A program made the translations under genes and the position numbers. From Adiantum capillus-veneris (taxonomy: Eukaryota; Streptophyta; Polypodiopsida; Polypodiales; Pteridaceae): a stretch of DNA of 64,000 bases. Numbering within the stretch: the first letter of the stretch is position 1; every line of letters begins with the position of its first letter. The stretch covers positions 1,185,001 through 1,249,000 of the forward strand of contig CM043967.1 in the NCBI GenBank assembly GCA_014529385.2, read 5' to 3'. Below are positions 24,005 to 35,707 of this stretch, one piece after another. A model generated the notes under the pieces. The model did no database searches, was not told the DNA's origin, and saw only the letters and a list, made by a program, of their open reading frames with translations.

Positions 24005-24345
24005 GTTATTCTTGCATCTTGAAGGTTAGTCATATTATGCAAGGAATTGACATCTGCATGGTGAGATTAAGGGTCACCGGGTTTTCAAAGGGTTTATTTT
24101 TTCAATGGCTTTGGCAACATGGATTTGATGAATTCTTAATGACATAAAAACTTTCTAATGAGCTCTAAATCCAAACATCAACATTTATGTTTGCATTTGA
24201 AGAATTTTTATATTATAAAAGAAGTGACATGAATGAACAATGATAGATCCAAGCCTTATAAATAGCATGTTACTTACACATTTTTAGAAGAAAGTTTTTT
24301 TCACACCTTATAAATACCATGTGTGTTACGGGGAGATGCATAAAT

Positions 24346-24348
24346 ATA

Positions 24349-24432
<84 letters not shown>
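24346..24432. repeat. (AC)n microsatellite
   Basis: About 43 uninterrupted AC units. Confidence 0.97.
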
Positions 24433-24436
<4 letters not shown>

Positions 24437-24786
24437 TTGTCGGTAAGAGCGAACGAGACCCGCCGAAGGCGGGTCATGCGAGCTAGTGAGTCCTAAATCT
24501 AAACAAAAAGGATCCAAGAGCACTCCATTAAGAAATATAGCTCAAGTGCAAGCACCACTGGGCAAAGGAAAAAGAGATCTATATTGGAGACAATGCATGA
24601 GGATATTGAAGGGTCATCAAAAGTTGCACAACATGTAGCACAAGATGGTATTCAAAATACTCATGAATACCCAAAAGAGAATGGTCTCACAATGTCTAAC
24701 AGTGTGTTATAATCTCCCACATGTGAAAATGATGATATTAACAATGAATTAGTTTTATTGTTCTTTCAATTCAATCATTTAATTTA

Positions 24787-24787
<1 letters not shown>

Positions 24788-24880
<93 letters not shown>
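24788..24880. repeat. (GT)n(GA)n microsatellite
   Basis: A GT run of about 24 units passes directly into about 22 GA units, the same compound form as in the LTR at 12485-12601. Confidence 0.97.
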
Positions 24881-24883
<3 letters not shown>

Positions 24884-25179
24884 GCTATATAACCTTCTTC
24901 AAACGGCCCAAATGACCTTAGAGAGACACACACACACATATGAAAATGTTACATTGACGTCTTCAAAAGGCCAAAATAACCTATCAGGCCAAAAGGTTTC
25001 ATCCATCTGTAACCACATAGGGAAAACACACACACACACATACACACACTTGTTTTTAAAAAAGGAAACAAAATCTCTAAAAATTTGACAAAAAGTTTAA
25101 TGCCCCACGCATGGGGCACACACACACACAGAGGGAACCACAATGTCAATGGTGGGATGGGAACTGTGTAAGGGAAGCT

Positions 25180-25444
25180 AATAGGTTTCCAAGCCTTGGT
25201 TTGATTAAACCCATGGGAACATGCTCTTATGGCATGAAGGCAAGGCTTGTTACCAATAGAGTTTGCATGGCTAAAAATCTTTATATATTTAAGTCCCTTT
25301 TTACAAATCAATACAAGAAAAAGCGTGGTTTTATTTTTTGAGGTGTCGACTCTCTCTCTTGCTCTCTCTCATTCCCTCCTCCGCACGCTCTTAAAGGTCG
25401 CCATGGCTCTTCACAAGCACCATCTACCATAGCATTCAACCTTT
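25180..25444 (+). repeat. LTR-like direct repeat, left copy
   Basis: The segment from aggtttccaagccttggtt to catagcattcaaccttt recurs at 26699-26972 with about 90% identity by eye. It holds a TATA-like ctttatatatttaag and gcgtggttttatttttt. No target duplication was found. Confidence 0.7.
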
Positions 25445-25639
25445 CAAGGAAGAGGGTCGACATCCCAAGGTGTTGCAAGTCAGCGTTCTAAACGTTGTTT
25501 CAGAGCACAAGCCATAGGCAAGGCAAAGCTCTTAGATGTGGTGGAGACACTTTGGTGAGTGCTTATCAAAATGCAGCAAAACTACTACCCACGACATTGT
25601 TAAATTTTGCATGCAATAGCTCTCAAGCTGAGTAGCTCC

Positions 25640-25935
25640 AAGGTGGTGCCTCTACAGGTTGCATTTCAAAACGCCATCATCTTTGCGATTTAGCAGACGT
25701 GCATATCAAAACATTGTCTATCCGACTGCAGTACAGGTGGTCCCTTCGACTAGCATATCAGAAAGCTATTGCAAAAGGTGGTTCCTTTTTACTAGCATAT
25801 CAAAATGCTACTGCAAATCATTGAGACACCGAGGATCCATTTCAAAATGCTACTATAATTTGGCAGTTTGTAGTGCAATAATTTTTTTGGTCAAAATACT
25901 TGGTAGTTTTGCTAGCATTTCAAAATGCTGCTAGC
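25640..25935. repeat. Interspersed GCATwTCAAAAtGCT motif array
   Basis: Variants such as gcatttcaaaacgcc, gcatatcaaaacattg, gcatatcagaaagctattgc, gcatatcaaaatgctactgc, catttcaaaatgctactat and gcatttcaaaatgctgctag recur with irregular spacing of about 35-75 bp between the two LTR-like repeats. Confidence 0.6.
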
Positions 25936-26698
25936 CACAGGGTCCCTTGTTAGTGACACACACAAAGCTAAAAATAAACAGTAGCATCAAGAGCTTGAGA
26001 TCTGCAAAGTTGTGGTGCTCTTGGCGGTCCTCCAAGTGCTCTTTGAGAGTAATCATCCATGGTTTGATAATGGTTTCAACATGCTACAAACACATGCAAG
26101 AGGCTTAAGAGCTCAAAAGTCAAATTGGCAAAGAAACCAAATGAAGCAAGAAGGTACATGGGTCACCATTGGGAGACACACAAGCATTGTGCAAATAGTT
26201 TGTTTCAAGCACTCAATACATCAACACAAAGTTCAAAAAATAAAATAGAATTGTTTTTACATGTTCAATATCATAGATTTGTTTTGCCTGTCTATTGTCA
26301 GCACAGTCACATGTCAATTATCTACCAAAAACCTTGTTTTAGCTTACAAGCTACCAATTACTGCAATGACAAAAAATTGTCCGAGTTATAGACACTGTCA
26401 CACATAAGTGATAAGACCTCCCAAAAACATATGTTCTCATCCTATTGGCCCACTTCTTATGAGGTTATTGAGTAAATCTAAACCCAAGGTTTGGAAGTAA
26501 ACCAAAAACTCCATATGTTGGTAGCTACTTTGACCTACACCTATGCATTCAAGGGGGGGTTTCATTGTCATAGCACCAGGTTATGAGTGTTCCAAAACCC
26601 TTGGTTGTGAGAGAACCTAAACTTATGGTTGACGAGTACACCAAAAACTCAAAGTTTCATGAGAGTGGTGAGTCTAGTTCAGGCTTGAGAAGGGGGAC

Positions 26699-26972
26699 TA
26701 TTGGGTTTCCAAGCCTTGGTTCGATTAAACCCACGAGAATATGCTCTTATGGCATGCAAGCAAGGCCAGTTACTAGTAGAGTTTCCATGGCTAAGATCTT
26801 TATATATGTAAGTCCCTTTTTACAAATCAATACAAGAAAAAGCGTGGTTTTATTTTTTAAGGTGTCAACTCTCTCTCTCTCTCTGTTACTCTCTCTCTTT
26901 CCCTCCTTTGCACGCTCTCAAAGGTCGCCATGGCTCTTCATCGGCACCATCGTCCATAGCATTCAACCTTTT
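26699..26972 (+). repeat. LTR-like direct repeat, right copy
   Basis: Matches 25180-25444. It is preceded by gagaagggggac, a good polypurine tract, which suggests this is the 3' LTR of a small plus-strand element of about 1.8 kb without coding capacity. Confidence 0.65.
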
Positions 26973-27028
26973 AGACATTGGATCAAGATAGAGAATGTGA
27001 GTCTGCAAAGAGTGAAAGATATTGTGTC

Positions 27029-27069
<41 letters not shown>

Positions 27070-27198
27070 ATGAGACCCATGTAGAGGGAGATAATGCAAT
27101 GGTCAAGAACAATAGGTTGTGCTCATTTTTGTTAGAGTGCAAAAACCCAAATGATGATTCAATGGTGTGTGAGCTAGGGCAAGGTTCTATGGGCGTAC

Positions 27199-27260
<62 letters not shown>

Positions 27261-27399
27261 AGAGGTCAAATATGACCTATGGGACCAAAGTTGTGATGTA
27301 GTATGTGTATGGATGATGAGTGGCTCTTGATGCGCCAAAATTGTGGTGATGAGAGTCTCAATGGAGAGCCACACAGTGGTTGGGAGAGGAAAGTGTGTA
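26973..27399. other. (GT)n and (GA)n tracts, no gene
   Basis: GT run at 27031-27064 and GA run at 27200-27258. The long open frame across this stretch is a by-product of the LTR-like repeat and the dinucleotide runs. Confidence 0.6.
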
Positions 27400-28247
27400 G
27401 GTCTAAGTCATGACTAAAAATGTGAGAGAAGCAAGTTCGGATGTGACCAAAACCTGAGCACTCTAGTAGTGTGTGGTACTCAAACTCTCAAACTTGCAGT
27501 GAGCATAATGTGCACAATCGATTTGATTCTTCTCCATTGGGCCAACGCCCCGTCTTGCATTGAAGGGAATGGGAGCTAAGCTGAATGGTTGCGATAGTGC
27601 GTATCGTCGACAAGGGGATAGGCTCAAGCATGTAAGTGTGAGTACGGTTTCCTCTTTCAGCGAAGAACATGGTTTTGTAGTTGGGAGCAATATGGGTGGT
27701 GTAATGTATGAAGCGTGACCCACTGGATTTCTCCCAAGCCGTAATACACTGGCGTTGTAGAAAAGCTTCATTTACTTGGGAGTCAATTGAAGCATCATGT
27801 AGCAAGTGTAATGCATCCCATATCCCAAATGACTTCTTTATGTCTTGCATCCATCCCGTGATCAAGATCTTGCTTTTATGCATTTCTTGAACTTTTTTTA
27901 TTACTTCCCATGCAATTGTAGGGTTTTGATGCATATTTATCATGTACTCCACAACCCTTTCCAGGCCCATAACCTCAATTGGAAGAGATCCCGAGTCAAG
28001 AAGTAGGAGCATATATGATGTTTGTGTCTTAACTTGGAGAAAGTTTGTAAGAAAACGCTTTTGGACATTCTCAAACTCTTTCCAAGTAGACTTTGAGATG
28101 CTTCCGCCCCACACTTCAACTCCATAAAGAAGAATCAATGTCACCAATGCATCAAAAGGATACTTCTTGAGAACCCAGCACTTGATGTTTCCCGCATTAC
28201 ATATGTTCTCAAATGCATAATATGCTCTCTTTCCCGCTTCCAAACGA
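27400..28247 (-). pseudogene. LINE ORF2, C-terminal part
   Basis: This is the third and last block of the LINE on the minus strand. From 28243 it reads EAGKRAYYAFENICNAGN, then ALVTLILLYGVEVWGGS, the conserved region after the RT domain of L1-type LINEs. It runs to a terminal zinc knuckle, CTLC (27497 region) with H and C in YHTLLEC after an in-frame stop near 27487. The block begins exactly at the copia target duplication (28243-28247); removing that element joins it to the RT block at 33249. No poly(A) tail was identified. Confidence 0.82.
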
Positions 28248-28949
28248 TGTTAGGAAATATGACGTAGCTAAATAGATATTTGAGTAGCTTACTTAATGGG
28301 GAGAGAGAAATTTTCACACACGAGAGATTATAGAGTAGAGAGAGAGAAAGAGAGCACACATGATATACGTGGTTCACCCAATGTGGGCTACATCCACGGG
28401 AAAGCAACCACTCAATGGCTTTAGTACTTCAAACAAGAAGTAGGTTACAAAGAGATTATACCCTTAATAGAGCTCCTGCCTTGCTTCAATCTCACCACCT
28501 CACACCAGCTTCACAATGCACCACAATGCTTCACACTTCATTTTTGTGTGTAGAAGAGGCCTCCTTTTATAGGCCAAAAGGGCTACCCTCTCTCATGAGA
28601 GGCAGCCATGTATAGCCGCCCTTGTGTAGTAAGTCCAAATCGGACCCTCCAATCCGCCCATGTGTGGATGCCCTTGAGAAGACAAATCCGCTTTTGAATT
28701 TGGCCACCGGCCACTGGTCAACCGATCGGTTGTTTTCTGACCACTTTCCGACCGCTGGCCGACCATAATATTCCGGCCAAAAGAAATATTTCGGCGGCCG
28801 TGAAAATTTTGGTTTTCGGCGAGTGATTTTTATTTTTGGTGAGCGTTTTTCCTTCACGCACGGTGGCTTCTCCTCATAACGGGGGCCTTACAAATGTGCG
28901 TTTTTAATACACAAAATTACAAGGGGTAAATCAGACTCCATACTTAACA
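28248..28949 (-). repeat. Copia 3' LTR (left copy)
   Basis: 702 bp. The minus strand carries an intact TATAAAA at 28571-28565. Contains the ggccaccggccactggtcaac region that is expanded in the other LTR. Confidence 0.93.
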
Positions 28950-28963
28950 ATCTCCCACTTGGA
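28950..28963 (-). promoter_or_regulatory. Polypurine tract of the copia element
   Basis: The minus strand reads CCAAGTGGGAGAT directly before the LTR start TGTTAAG, a typical copia plus-strand primer. Confidence 0.85.
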
Positions 28964-29009
28964 GATTGATCTCCAAACCAAACCTGTGACTGCTTTCCAT
29001 CCTGGCTTC

Positions 29010-31105
29010 TTATCCTTGAATGTCGATTGAAGATGAGCGAAAGCTCAACTTCTCCTTGTTGACCACCTTTGTAAACACGTCTTCAGGATTTTCACTTGTA
29101 TGCACCTTTACTAGCTTTAGGTGTCCCTCTTCCAAAAGAGTGTGTATGAAGTGATATATCACCTCAATGTGGTTTGTCCTTGAATGAAAGGCTGAGTTCT
29201 TTGCAAGATGGATAGCGCTTTGTCTATCACTATACGAGACACAATTGCCTTGCTTGAATGCAAGCTCTTCTAAGAATCTATGAAGACACAAAATTTCTTT
29301 GCTTGCCTCCGCCATTGTGACATACTCTGCTTTTGTGGTAGAAAGTGAGACCACTTTCTGCAGCTTTGAAGCCCAGCTTACTATTGTGCCTCCAACTGTG
29401 AAAACATAGCCAACAGTGCTCCTTCGAGTATATTTATCACCTGCCACATCTGCATCAGCATACCCTTGAAGAAAAATATCAGTTCCTCCAAAATACAAAG
29501 CATTTGTTGTTGTCCCTTTTAGAAACCTAAGTATCCACTTCACAGCTTGCCAGTGCTCTTTACCTGGGTTGTCCATGAACCTACTTACAACTCCCACTCC
29601 ATGTGCAATGTATGGCCTTGTCCATACCATAGCATACATAAGAGAACCTACCGCTACATTATATGGAACTTTAGACATATAGGCTATCTCCTCTTGTGTC
29701 TTTGAACACATATCCTTGGTTAGTTTAAAGTGACCAGCCAAAGGTGTAGAAACCGTTTTTACATTTTGCATTGCAAACCTTTCTAGTACCTTCTTGATGT
29801 AATCCTCTTGAGATAGCTTTATTGTTTTCTTCGTCCTATTCCTTGATATTTTCATACCAAGTATCTTCTTTGCCTTTCATTGAAAAAGATTTAGACAACT
29901 CCTCTTTTAGGTCTTTGATGTCCTGCATGTTAGCACTTGCAATCAACATGTCATCAACATACAACATTAGGATGATGAACTTCCCATCTCCCAAATTCTT
30001 CGTGTAGACGCAGTGATCCGAGCTGCATCTTGTGAATCCATGATCCAACATCCATCGATCAAAATTCAAGTACCATTGTCTTGATGCTTGCTTTAAACCA
30101 TACAAGCTCTTCTTTAATCTACAAACCATTTTCTCCTTACCCCTTACTTCATACCCCTTTGGTTGAAGCATGTAAATTTCCTCCTCTAAGTCACCATGAG
30201 TTAATGCCGTATTTACATCCATTTTCTTGAGATTTAAATCATGAGCAGCCACAAGGCTTAAGACAAGCCTAATTGAGTTCATTTTTACAACAGAAGAAAA
30301 TATTTCATTGAAATCAATACCTTTCTTTTGAGAAAAAACTTTTACCACAAGCCTAGACTTGTACCTTTTCTTCCCACCTTCTTCTTCCTTCAGCTTGTAC
30401 ACCCATTTGTTTTGAAGTGCTCGCTTGCCTTTAGGCAACTCAACCAACTCCCATGTTTGGTTGCGATGTAGTGAGTCCATCTCCACTTGCATGCTCTTCA
30501 TCCATTCTTCTTTGGATTCATGATGCATAGCTTCTTCGTATGATTCTGGCTCTCCAGAATCTGAGATCAAGAGATGGTTGAAGGAAGGAACAAACCTTTT
30601 TAGAGGTCTACTTGCTCTTGTGGATCTTTAGGGAATAGGTTGAGGCTCCTCATTTGGTTGACATTGTTGCACGTTGTCACCATTTGCACTTCTTGAGTCT
30701 TCACCGTCCTCAAGCTCCATGTACTCATTACCTCTTTCTTTTGCTTTCCAAGTAATCTTTGTACATATTTTGTTCATTGAAAATTACATCCCTACTTCTA
30801 AAGATTTTACCATCTTCAGGATTCCATAGGTGATACCCAAAGTCACCTTCTCCATAGCCGATGAAGAAACGCTTTTTGGACTTTGCATCTAGCTTTGACC
30901 TTAGAGTTCTATCTATGTGCATGAAAGCCTCACACCCAAATAGTTTGAGAAATGAATAGTTCACCGATTTACCTGTCCGCACCTCCTCTGGAACTCCCCC
31001 ATCCAATGCCGTTGAGGGTGACTGGTTGATTAAGTACACAGACGTACTTACTGCTTTCGCCCAGAACTCAAGCGGTAGGCGTGCATGTAGCCACATGCTT
31101 CGTGC
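29010..31105 (-). pseudogene. Copia integrase C-terminus, reverse transcriptase and RNase H
   Basis: Three frames in order. 31096-30728: the end of integrase (WLHARLPLEFWAKAVSTSVY, LFGCEAFMHIDRTLRSKLDA). 30570-29836: RT with NKWVYKLKEEEGGKKRYKSR, KMDVNTALTHGDLEEEIYML (the usual AFLHG is ALTHG), LKKSLYGLKQASRQWY and the catalytic LMLYVDDMLIAS. 29855-29010: RT connection and RNase H with VGSLMYAMVWTRPYIAHGVG, GYADADVAGDKYTRRSTVGY, STTKAEYVTMAEASKE and HIEVIYHFI. Frameshifts separate the pieces, with a gap around 30570-30728 holding the linker. Confidence 0.92.
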
Positions 31106-32233
31106 TCACTCCATGATTGTTCTGTTCATCCTTTCCGAAATCCCATTTTGTTGAGGTGTCCTTGGGGTTGTCCTCCGAATTCCATTGCTAGCACAAATTA
31201 TTTCAAAAGCTTGGTTGCTATATTTGCCTCCATTGTCGGATCTGAGGCACTTAACCTTGGTACCTGCTTCATTCTCCACAAAGGCTTTCCACCTTTGAAA
31301 TATGGAAAACACATCGGACTTATTCTTCATGACATAAACCCATGTTTTTCTAGTTGCATCATCTATGAATGTTACATAGTACAATATTGAGCCACCAAGT
31401 GATGGTGTATTTGCAGGACCCCAAACATTAGAATGAACCAACTCAAGTCTTTTATTTTTTCTTTCATTTCCTGATTTTTGAAATTTTACCCTCTTTTGTT
31501 TACCATAAACACAATCTTCACAGAACTCTAAGTCCACTTCTTTCAAACCTGGTAGAAGCTTCTTTGTTTGAAGGATTTGCATTCCTTTGGCACTCATATT
31601 TCCAAGCCGGTAGTGCCACACCGCACTGCCGACTTCTGTAGCTATTGCACAAGTTGAAGATTGTGTGCTCACAGTACACAAGTAAAGTATACCAACCTTT
31701 TCTCCCTTGGCAACCACCAAAGATCCCTTTGAGATCGTCCACCGTTTGTTTTCGAATGCAATGTTGTGACCTTCATCGTCCAATTGTCTTGTAGAGATCA
31801 AATTTTTACGAAGAGAAGGAACATGCCTAACATCTTTAAGCTTCCATTCATTTCTATTAGCAGTTTTGACACAAACTGTACCTTTGCCGAAAATTTCACA
31901 AGCTTTATCATCTCCCAAGTATACATACCCAAAATTACCTTTGGTGTAATCTTGGACATGTTGCTTGTGTGGTGTCGCATGGAATGAAGCCCCAGAATCT
32001 ACTATCCAGGAATTAGACACATTGTCTAATGAGAGAATTAGAGCATCTTGCTCCACTTTACCTACCACATTGGCCTCTGATGTTGGCTTGTTGTCTTGAG
32101 ACTCAGTCTCCTTCTTCTTCTTGGACCAGCAATCCTTCTTGACGTGGCCCTTCTTGCCGCCGCAGTTCCAACATTTAAGAATTGCCTTTGTGCGTGACTG
32201 CTCCGCCTTGAGCGATCCCGACCCTGATGCCAA
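31106..32233 (-). pseudogene. Copia gag end, protease and integrase
   Basis: The frame contains the gag zinc knuckle CWNCGGKKGHVKKDC, the protease site WIVDSGASFHAT, the integrase zinc region and the integrase core. Two catalytic or structural residues are changed: the HHCC motif has WHYRLGNMS where GHMS is usual, and the first acidic residue is lost in LVHSNVWGPA (normally SDVWGP). The second Asp (RSDNGGKYSNQAF) and the Glu (ISERMNRTIME) are present. The frame starts within gag because most of gag is deleted. Confidence 0.92.
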
Positions 32234-32431
32234 GCTTAACCAAATTGTTCCCAGTGTCTTTCAATCAAGGACAATCCATGCTTCATCTGCCATCGTTGTG
32301 GGCTTCTTTGCAAGACCGCTTAGTGGCAAATAGAGATCCTTCTGGTAGAAATAGTCTTCAATCTGCATCTTCCAATGTTGGTAGTTTTTGCCGTTGAACT
32401 TCTCAATATTGAGCTTCCCATCCTCTACCAT
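32234..32431 (-). pseudogene. Copia gag N-terminus, internally deleted
   Basis: From the ATG at 32431 the minus strand reads a typical copia gag start (KLNIEKFNGKNYQHWKMQIE, LPLSGLAKKPTTM). It reaches a TGA at 32263-32261 and then LGTIWLSLA, after which it jumps directly to the Ser/Gly-rich sequence before the zinc knuckle. A typical copia gag has well over 100 residues here, so a deletion of several hundred bases is inferred. Confidence 0.82.
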
Positions 32432-32490
32432 AACTCCCACTCAATTCAAGGAATCATTTCCTTGAGATAATTTAGCTACAAGCAAACCTT

Positions 32491-32502
32491 GCTCTGATAC
32501 CA
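32491..32502 (-). promoter_or_regulatory. Primer-binding site (Met-tRNA) of the copia element
   Basis: The minus strand reads TGGTATCAGAGC two bases inside the 5' LTR. Confidence 0.95.
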
Positions 32503-32504
32503 GT

Positions 32505-33248
32505 TGCTAGGAAATATGACGTAGCTAAATAGATATTTGAGTAGCTTACTTAATGGGGAGAGAGAAAGTTTCACACACGAGAGATTATAGAGTAGAGAGA
32601 GAGAGAGCACACATGATATACGTGGTTCACCCAATGTGGGCTACATCCACGGGAAAGCAACCACTCAATGGCTTTAGTACTTCAAACAAGAAGTAGGTTA
32701 CAGAGGGATTATACCCTTAATAGAGCTCCCGCCTTGCTTCACTCTCACCACCTCACACCAACTTCATAATGCACCACAATGCTTCACACTTCATTTTTGT
32801 GTGTAGAAGAGGCCTCCTTTTATGAGCCAAAAGGGCTGCCCTCTCTCATGAGAGGCAGCCATGTATAGCCGCCCTTGTGTAGATAAGTCCAAATCGGACC
32901 CTCCAATCCGCCCATGTGTGGTCGCCTTGAGAAGACAAATCCGCTTTTGAATTTGGTCATCGGCCACCGGCCATTGACTTCCAACCACCGGCCACCGGCC
33001 ATTGACTACCGGCCACCGGCCAACCGACCGATCGTTTTCCGACCACTTTTCGACCGTCGGCCGGCCATAATATTCTGGTGAAAAGGAATATTCCGACGTC
33101 CGTGAAAATTTTGGTTTCCGGCGAGTGATTTTTATTCCCGGCGAGTGTTTTTCCTTCACGCACGATGGCTTCTTCTCATAACGGCCTTACAAATGTACAT
33201 TTTTAATACAAAAAATTACAAGGGGTAAATCAGGCTCCATACTTAACA
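32505..33248 (-). repeat. Copia 5' LTR (right copy)
   Basis: 744 bp, longer than its partner because the cggccaccggccattgact module (about 32952-33020) is present in extra copies. The TATA box equivalent reads CATAAAA (32824-32818), a T-to-C change that probably weakens the promoter. Confidence 0.93.
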
Positions 33249-33977
33249 AATGATGCATAGCACATTTATGCCACTTGTAATTGGACAGAACCTCAAGGCC
33301 AAGGTACTTAAAGCTCTCAACAACTTCAAGTGTCTCATTGTTGTACACAATGTATGGCTTCTCCTTATGGTTGGTTTTCACAAGCATAACCTTTGTTTTG
33401 GATTTATTCACAATCAGCCCACTATGCAAGAAAAAGTTCTCAAGGACAACCATAAGCTTTTGTGCATCTTCTAAAGTCTGGGCTAGAAGCACTACATCAT
33501 CTACATACAACAAAAGCATGATTACCGCATTGCAAATAGTGACCTTTTCAATGCCTTCTTCTTTCATAAAGTCAAGTACCATTTGTTTCAATTGATCGAT
33601 GCATAGACCAAAGAGAGTGGGTGACAACGGACATCCTTGTTTAACCCCAATAGTGCTTACAATTTTTTTGAAATTCCTCTTCCCATGCATCCCATGCGCA
33701 ATTGACACATCCCCTTCTCATAAATTTGAGAAACCGTAGCATAAACTCACTTGGCACTTGGAGTTCTTCCATCCTTCTCCAAAAATTGTTACGTGGAATC
33801 ATATCAAAGGCTTTCTCAAGGGCCACAAAACAACAATACAATTTCTTGCCTTTCACCTGACTTTCCTCCATGAGAACACGAAGAGTGACAAGATGATCAA
33901 TGGTACTATGGCATCGACAAAAACCAGCTTGTCCTTTTGCACGCTTTTCATTCTCTTCAACCCAATCACTCAATTTC
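33249..33977 (-). pseudogene. LINE ORF2, reverse transcriptase block
   Basis: Second block of the LINE. From 33977 the minus strand reads KLSDWVEENEKRAKGQAGF, the RT N-terminal motif of plant L1-type LINEs, then CCFVALEKAFDMIPR. The catalytic Asp of motif A is replaced by Ala (FVD to FVA). After a frameshift near 33700 come GVKQGCPLSPTLFGLCIDQL, the catalytic LLLYVDDVVLLAQT and NKSKTKVMLV, up to KYLGLEVLSNYKWHKCAMHH at the copia insertion point. Its left neighbour is the copia element; its right border is the target duplication atttc (33973-33977) of the LTR element at 33978. Confidence 0.9.
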
Positions 33978-34286
33978 TGTAATGGAATTGATATTTTATT
34001 ATCTAGTGCAGGTGACATGTGGACAAGGCTTGATCGATCTAGGCCTATGCGAGCGGATATATATTTTATTGTTCAAGTGCTCGTTTATGAGCTTTGGCCA
34101 TTTATGCCGGCCGGCCAGTTTGTATAAACTTTGACCATTCAAGAAATCTATAAAGTAGATACGTGCAAGAGGGAAATGGTCACTCTTGCATGGGGGAGAT
34201 TGCACCCAGTGCTTGTGTCTTCTTGTCCCCTCTCCCGTCTTCTCTCTCGCCGTACCGGCGTACCACTCCGCTCTAGGAGGTGCACC
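33978..34286 (+). repeat. 5' LTR, truncated
   Basis: Aligns with 38796-39116 at roughly 85-90% by eye, then identity ends abruptly after ctctaggaggtgcacc. Landmarks: tataaagtagatac (TATA region), gggggagattgcacccagtg. Confidence 0.85.
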
Positions 34287-35139
34287 TAACATAATAGTGC
34301 GATTAAACTATTTATAAAAAGTAAATCATAAAGTAATTATTAGGCATTTGTGTGCAATTGATTGCACTACGAGTAGCGTGTACATGAATGGTCATGCTCA
34401 AAATGGATGAAGTAAGAGTTGGTTACAAATGAGAAGATAGTATAGGACAAGAAAAGCAGTAGAAAAAGGTAGGAGAAGCTTCAATGTTGAAGGAATGAAC
34501 CCAAGAGACCTTTGATATATGTCCAAGCTTGCAAAAGAAGATGAAGAGAATTAGGGAGTTAAAGGATGACACCTAGAAAGACTTCATAACTCTAGTCAAC
34601 GAGTCTTGAACTCAAGGCCTCATATTTGACGAGTCTCAAGAGAGTGGTTTGATGAGCACTTAGATTGAAAACTCTCATTTAAGGATGAGCCTACTATGGC
34701 TTTGAGTCATAGCGGGAACCAACCCCGACAAAGACTCAGTAATTCAATGGGAAAAATAATAATAAATTAAACCTATTGCTTGCGCTAGCAGAAGATATCA
34801 TGGCTTTGTTGTAGCGCTTGAAATCGGTAGCATGCAGTAACCAAGGTTCCCAAACTTCCTTCTCTGTGTGCATCATTATTGTCGTGCCAAGATAAGCGTG
34901 AGCGTTCATCATTACCATCACTACTAGCATCTGACTCATGTTATCGACCGCATATGGTAGTCAAAGTGCACCATTTAACGATGGTGGAAATTTCCGTTCA
35001 ATGCTAGCATAGCCAGTGCGAACAGGTGCATAGTGGAGCACACAGGGCGGTCTGAGGAGCATGCAGGGCGACGACCACCAATTGGGACCAAACCAAAGGT
35101 GCCAATTTTTTTCATTTTTCTTTTTGCCACCCACTCATC
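34287..35139. other. Non-coding interior of the LTR element
   Basis: No gene recognised. The stretch around 35080-35150 (ttttttcatttttctttttgccacccac) resembles the leader at 3815-3860. Confidence 0.4.
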
Positions 35140-35270
35140 ATGCGGCTAGCAATCATCTACGCACGTCAGCCATCATCTCTCTCTCTCTCTCTTGCCGTTC
35201 TCTCTCTTCACTTGCCCTTACTCGAGTCACCATCCACTGACCACCACCATGAGGTGCTCATCTCTTCCCT

Positions 35271-35381
<111 letters not shown>

Positions 35382-35618
35382 CAACTGGCAGTCAGTCTCT
35401 CTCTCCTTCTCTGAGCCAAACAGTAACGTTGCATGCTCTCCACTCACCCACCAACCACCTCCCCATGCAGCGGCAACATCTTTCTCTCACTCTCACTCTC
35501 TGCCAGTCATCACCATTTTCAGCCGCTAGAGAAAATGACTCTCTCTCTCTTTCTCTCGCTCTCTCTCTGTCTCTGTGCCTCTGTTCAGCCGCCATCCCTC
35601 TCTCTCATGCGGTGACAA

Positions 35619-35619
35619 A

Positions 35620-35704
<85 letters not shown>
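35619..35704. repeat. (CT)n microsatellite
   Basis: A CT run interrupted once by ta near 35641. Confidence 0.97.

Positions 35705-35707
<3 letters not shown>

Larger units (their letters stand above)
24005..25179. other. Intergenic with long dinucleotide tracts
   Basis: Apart from the microsatellites listed separately, I see no gene. Short CA runs also occur at 24927-24939, 25028-25045 and 25119-25131. Confidence 0.5.
28248..33248 (-). mobile_element. Ty1/copia retrotransposon inserted in the LINE
   Basis: LTRs at 28248-28949 and 32505-33248 have TG...CA ends; target duplication aacga (28243-28247) / aatga (33249-33253) differs by one base. The minus strand has the Met-tRNA primer site next to the right LTR and a purine tract (CCAAGTGGGAGAT) next to the left LTR. 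Gag, protease, integrase, RT and RNase H follow in copia order. Large gag deletion, frameshifts, mutated integrase residues and a damaged 5' LTR promoter make it inactive. Confidence 0.95.
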
